43,378 bases of DNA from contig JANYKU010000151.1 in NCBI GenBank assembly GCA_025358075.1, positions 1-43,378 of the forward strand, written 5' to 3'. The notes beneath the pieces were generated by a model. The model was given only the letters and a program-made list of their open reading frames with translations, was not told where the DNA came from and ran no database searches. A program made the translations under genes and the position numbers. The stretch's first letter is position 1. Every line of letters begins with the position of its first letter. This DNA is from Ilumatobacteraceae bacterium (GTDB lineage Bacteria; Actinomycetota; Acidimicrobiia; Acidimicrobiales; Ilumatobacteraceae). Shown one piece after another: positions 40,542-43,378 of this stretch.

Positions 40542-42329
40542 ATGATCCTGATCGACGCCGAACAACTTGCCGCCAGCCGGCCGAACCGACCGCTGTTCGC
40601 CGACGTCTCCGTGACCATCAGCGACGGTGATCGACTCGGTGTGGTCGGCCTCAACGGTTGTGGCAAGAGCACGCTGCTGCGCATGCTCGCCGGAACGTTG
40701 GAGCCGGAGGCGGGCGAGGTGCGGTGGGGGCGTGGTGCACGCGTCGGATTCCTTCCACAGAACCCGGTGCTGCCCAGCGGCTCGGTGCGCGATGCCGTCG
40801 GAGGGGGTTGGCAGGGCGAAGCGATGCTCGACCGGCTGGGTATGGCACCGCTGCTCGACACCTCGACCGACCAGTTGTCCGGCGGCGAGGCCAAGCGCAC
40901 CGCGTTGGCCGGCTTGTTGGCCGGGGAGTACGAAGTGCTGATCCTCGATGAGCCGACGAACCATCTCGACCTCGACGCGATCCAGTTCCTCGAGGAATGG
41001 CTTGCTGCGTTCCGCGGTGGATTGGTGCTCGTCACCCACGATCGCCACGCGCTCGACAACGTGACCACCAAGGTCCTCGAACTCGACCGTGGCAAGGCAT
41101 ACCTCCATGTGCCCACCGGCTGGCATGCCGGCTCCGGCTACGCGGCGTATCTCGCCGGACGGGCCGAGCGCGAGGAGCGCGCCGAAGTGGCCGAGCAGGT
41201 TCGCAAGAACCTGGCGACCCGCGAGTTGGCCTGGCTGCGCCGCGGCGCCCCGGCTCGAACCTCCAAGCCGAAGGCCCGGATCGCTACGGCGACGGCGCTC
41301 GTCGAAGGTCGCGCCCAGGCGGCAGCCCGCGACGGCGATCTCGGTTTGTCGATGGGATCGAAGCGGCTGGGCACGAAAGGCATCGAGGTCATCGACGTCT
41401 CCTTCGCGTGGCCCGATGGAACGCCAAACGGTCAAAGGGTCATCGAACCGTGCTCGCTGACGTTCGAGCCAGGGGACCGGGTCGGGGTGGTCGGCGGCAA
41501 CGGCACCGGCAAGTCGACGTTGCTCGACCTCGTTGCCGGACGGTTGTCGCCGACGACCGGCCGCGTCGATCGAGGAGCCACGGTGCAGATCGGCTACTAC
41601 GACCAACTCGGCCGCAACCTCGATCTCACTCAACGAGTCCGCGAGGCCGTTGCCGGCGACAAGGGCGAGCCATCACTTGCCGACGTCGGTCTGATGAGGC
41701 GCTTCTGGTTCGACGGCGATGCACAGTTCGCGCCCATCGGCACGTTGAGCGGCGGCGAACGTCGTCGCCTCCAACTGCTGCTCACGTTGGTGCCTCAGCC
41801 GAACGTGCTGCTGCTCGACGAGCCGACCAACGACCTCGATCTCGACACGTTGCGGGCACTCGAGGACTTTCTCGACGATTGGCCGGGGATCGTTGTCGCC
41901 GTCAGTCACGACCGAGCGTTCCTCGACCGGGTCACCGATGAACTGCTGGCCCTGGATGGGCGCGGTGGCGTGCGCTGGATCCGTGGTGGTGTGCGAGCCT
42001 GGCTCGCGCAGCGCGCCGCCGCCACCACCATCCCGCCCTCCTCGAACATTGTCGCTCCCAACGTGGTGAAGGCGACGGCAGCTACAAAGTTGCCGAAGAT
42101 GCGGAGCCCATCGACGGTGCGCCGTCAGCTCAGCCAGGCCGAACGCAATCTGGCCGCCGCGGTGGCCGTATCCGAGAAGCTGTCGGCGCAGATCCGCTCG
42201 ACGAGCTCCCACAACGAGCTGGCCAACCTGGGTGAGCAACTGGCCGTCGCCCAAACGAGCGTCGCCGCTGGCGAAGAGGCCTGGTTGGCCCTCGCCGCCG
42301 AAGCCGAAGCCCTCGGTCTCACGCCGTGA
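40542..42329 (+). CDS. ABC-F family ATPase (Uup-like)
   Basis: 595 aa protein with two ABC cassettes and no membrane segments, as in ribosome-associated ABC-F proteins. Cassette 1: GLNGCGKST (36-44), LSGGEAKR (about 112), ILDEPTNHLD (about 133). Cassette 2: GGNGTGKST (about 318), LSGGERRR (about 402), LLDEPTNDLD (about 425). The linker (about 210-275) is Arg/Glu-rich. A C-terminal Ala/Glu-rich helical region (from about 530), likely coiled coil, is as in Uup, which acts on stalled ribosomes and affects transposon excision. ATG 40542 has little SD. Confidence 0.9.
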   Translation: MILIDAEQLAASRPNRPLFADVSVTISDGDRLGVVGLNGCGKSTLLRMLAGTLEPEAGEVRWGRGARVGFLPQNPVLPSGSVRDAVGGGWQGEAMLDRLGMAPLLDTSTDQLSGGEAKRTALAGLLAGEYEVLILDEPTNHLDLDAIQFLEEWLAAFRGGLVLVTHDRHALDNVTTKVLELDRGKAYLHVPTGWHAGSGYAAYLAGRAEREERAEVAEQVRKNLATRELAWLRRGAPARTSKPKARIATATALVEGRAQAAARDGDLGLSMGSKRLGTKGIEVIDVSFAWPDGTPNGQRVIEPCSLTFEPGDRVGVVGGNGTGKSTLLDLVAGRLSPTTGRVDRGATVQIGYYDQLGRNLDLTQRVREAVAGDKGEPSLADVGLMRRFWFDGDAQFAPIGTLSGGERRRLQLLLTLVPQPNVLLLDEPTNDLDLDTLRALEDFLDDWPGIVVAVSHDRAFLDRVTDELLALDGRGGVRWIRGGVRAWLAQRAAATTIPPSSNIVAPNVVKATAATKLPKMRSPSTVRRQLSQAERNLAAAVAVSEKLSAQIRSTSSHNELANLGEQLAVAQTSVAAGEEAWLALAAEAEALGLTP

Positions 42330-42345
42330 TCGCCCACAGGATCGC

Positions 42346-42867
42346 CTACAGCAGGGCTTGCATGAGGGCGACATCGAGCCATCGGTTGAACTTCCGGCCA
42401 GCCTCGCGCTCGATCCCGACGAGCTCGAACCCGCACGAACGGTGCAGGGCGATCGAGGCTTCGCTCGACGCCGAGATCCGGGCGAACACGGCATGAAAGC
42501 CCGAGGCGGCACCGATGCGGAGCAACTCGGCGAGCATCAGCTTGCCGATGCCCTGCCCGCCCCGGTCGCGGCGCACGTACACGGAATCTTCGACGCTGGT
42601 GCGGTAGGCGGCGCGTTCTTTGTACGGCGAGAGCGACCCGAACCCGACCACGTCGCCGCGCTCGTCGTCGGCATCGACCGCGACGATCGCCGCGAAGGCA
42701 CCGTTTCGATCGCTGATCCAGCGTTGCTGATCGTCGAGCGACCTGGGCACCAGGTCGAAGGTGGCCACCGTGTTGGACACCTCATAGTTGTAGATACGGC
42801 AGATCTGCTCGGCGTCGCCCAACGACGCCAGCCGCAGTGTCATCGACTCGGTCCGGCCCGTGCTCAC
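42346..42867 (-). CDS. GNAT-family N-acetyltransferase (phosphinothricin-acetyltransferase-like)
   Basis: 173 aa acetyl-CoA-dependent acetyltransferase. Family features: TLRLASLGDAEQICRIYNYEV at the N terminus, DVVGFGSLSPYKERAAYRTSVEDSVYV in the middle, the acetyl-CoA loop RDRGGQGIGKLM, and IALHRSCGFELVGIEREAGRKFNRW at the end, matching the Pat/YwnH-type subgroup. GTG 42867 is chosen because TACGCT (42881-42876, minus) lies eight bases upstream and there is no SD before the alternative ATG at 42843. Converges on the ABC-F gene with a 16-base gap. Natural substrate unknown. Confidence 0.88.
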   Translation of the reverse strand: MSTGRTESMTLRLASLGDAEQICRIYNYEVSNTVATFDLVPRSLDDQQRWISDRNGAFAAIVAVDADDERGDVVGFGSLSPYKERAAYRTSVEDSVYVRRDRGGQGIGKLMLAELLRIGAASGFHAVFARISASSEASIALHRSCGFELVGIEREAGRKFNRWLDVALMQALL

Positions 42868-42927
42868 GCCGGCCGAGCGTAGTCCGGAAAGCCCAGAATC
42901 CCGTGGTAGATGGTCTGCGCCTGGCGC

Positions 42928-42933
42928 TATGCT
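42928..42933 (+). promoter_or_regulatory. -10 element of the tRNA-Thr/tRNA-Met/tuf region
   Basis: TATGCT (TANNNT) lies 38 bases before tRNA-Thr. No good -35 is seen at 17-18 bases upstream. It could drive both tRNAs and tuf as one unit. Confidence 0.4.
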
Positions 42934-42971
42934 TCTCGGCTGGTCTGCGGGTGTTACCGCGCGCCACGAAC

Positions 42972-43044
42972 GCCCTTTTAGCTCAGTCGGTAGAGCAACG
43001 CCATGGTAAGGCGTAGGTCGTGGGTTCGATTCCCACAGAGGGCT
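42972..43044 (+). tRNA. tRNA-Thr (anticodon GGT)
   Basis: 73-base tRNA: acceptor GCCCTTT / AGAGGGC, D-arm GCTCAGTCGGTAGAGC, anticodon stem ACGCC/GGCGT with loop ATGGTAA (anticodon GGT), T-arm GTGGG-TTCGATT-CCCAC, discriminator U. No encoded CCA directly after it. Confidence 0.96.
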
Positions 43045-43096
43045 CGACCAAGCGGTCCGCATGCCTTCGGGCAGTCGAACCGGTCGGCAAAGCCCT

Positions 43097-43170
43097 GGCG
43101 GCGTAGCTCAGTTGGTCAGAGCATCCGGCTCATAATCGGAAGGTCATCGGTTCGAACCCGATCGCCGCTA
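43097..43170 (+). tRNA. tRNA-Met (anticodon CAT), probably elongator
   Basis: 74-base tRNA: acceptor GGCGGCG / CGCCGCT (first pair G-U), D-arm GCTCAGTTGGTCAGAGC, anticodon loop CTCATAA (anticodon CAT), T-arm ATCGG-TTCGAAC-CCGAT, discriminator A, no encoded CCA. The paired first acceptor position argues against initiator tRNA. An Ile tRNA with lysidine-modified CAT cannot be ruled out by sequence alone. Confidence 0.93.
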
Positions 43171-43237
43171 CAAGTGCCACAAGCACGACAATCAATGACA
43201 ATCACAAAGCACTACACGAAACAGGAGAGGGTCTCCC

Positions 43238-43378
43238 ATGAGCAAGGCGAAGTTTGAGCGGACGAAGCCGCACGTGAATATTGGCACGATGGGTCATATT
43301 GATCATGGCAAGACGACGTTGACTTCGGCGATCTCCAAGACGTTGGCGGGGATGGGGTTGGCGAAGTACACGCCGTTT
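43238..43378 (+). CDS. tuf: Elongation factor Tu, 3' partial
   Basis: First 47 codons of EF-Tu, the GTPase that brings aminoacyl-tRNA to the ribosome; the rest lies beyond the window. [16 protein letters not shown] is the standard N terminus, and [11 protein letters not shown] is the P-loop. SD AGGAGAGG at 43223-43230 fixes the ATG. Gene order tRNA-Thr, tRNA-Met, tuf recalls the tRNA-tufB arrangement in which secE and nusG follow. Codon use is odd: both Phe are ttt, the Asn is aat, the Asp is gat, two of three Ile are att, while other genes here use ttc, aac, gac and atc almost exclusively. Confidence 0.93.
   Translation, partial: MSKAKFERTKPHVNIGTMGHIDHGKTTLTSAISKTLAGMGLAKYTPF

Noticed and set aside
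1..43378. CRISPR arrays, insertion sequences, prophage genes or rRNA
   Set aside because: No regularly spaced repeats, transposase or integrase motifs, phage structural genes or rRNA sequence were found on reading through the window.

Overview
The window is high-GC DNA with tightly packed genes, mixed Shine-Dalgarno-led and apparently leaderless starts, an LPxTG surface protein, a D-S-G-rich envelope linker, and complex I genes of actinobacterial character. Together these suggest an actinobacterium, most likely of the Acidimicrobiia (Ilumatobacter-like). That placement is inferred from style and gene content; no marker gene was searched.

Layout. (1) 1-7604: the distal half of a first complex I operon, nuoH(partial)-I-J-K-L-M-N, with canonical sequences. 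(2) 7605-21057: an accessory stretch. It holds an orphan AbiEi/DUF559 protein bracketed by palindromic repeats, a minus-strand operon of threonine ammonia-lyase and two tandem PuuD-type hydrolases, a class I glutamine amidotransferase, a DUF885 metallopeptidase-like protein, an APC amino-acid permease, a choline/ethanolamine-kinase-like phosphotransferase, an FGGY sugar kinase, a secreted HYR-domain protein, and a sphingosine-1-phosphate-lyase-like PLP enzyme. (3) 21101-32577: a second complex I operon, nuoA-B-C-D-H-I-J-K-L-M-N, followed by an overlapping MidA/NDUFAF7-family methyltransferase and a clear terminator. (4) 32735-39836: an LPxTG cell-wall protein, acetyl-CoA synthetase, and a membrane protein with an apparently dead metallopeptidase domain. 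(5) 39853-43378: yajQ, tRNA-Tyr, an ABC-F ATPase, a GNAT acetyltransferase, tRNA-Thr, tRNA-Met and the start of a tuf gene.

The most interesting system is the second complex I operon. nuoD runs directly into nuoH (TGATG overlap), so the NADH-oxidising module (NuoE, F, G) is absent at this locus. The proton-pumping subunits keep the conserved Glu and Lys residues of complex I. The quinone-site subunits do not: NuoD has Trp92 and Gln144 where the invariant quinone-contacting Tyr and its His-partner Asp are expected, and NuoH has lost several conserved charged residues. The operon ends with a homologue of NDUFAF7, which methylates an arginine of the NuoD subunit in mitochondria, and that arginine (Arg69) is present here. 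This looks like an 11-subunit, complex I-derived ion pump with an unknown electron donor, and perhaps an unusual acceptor, that carries its own assembly or modification factor.

All functional calls come from reading motifs, gene order and start and stop signals; no database search was possible.
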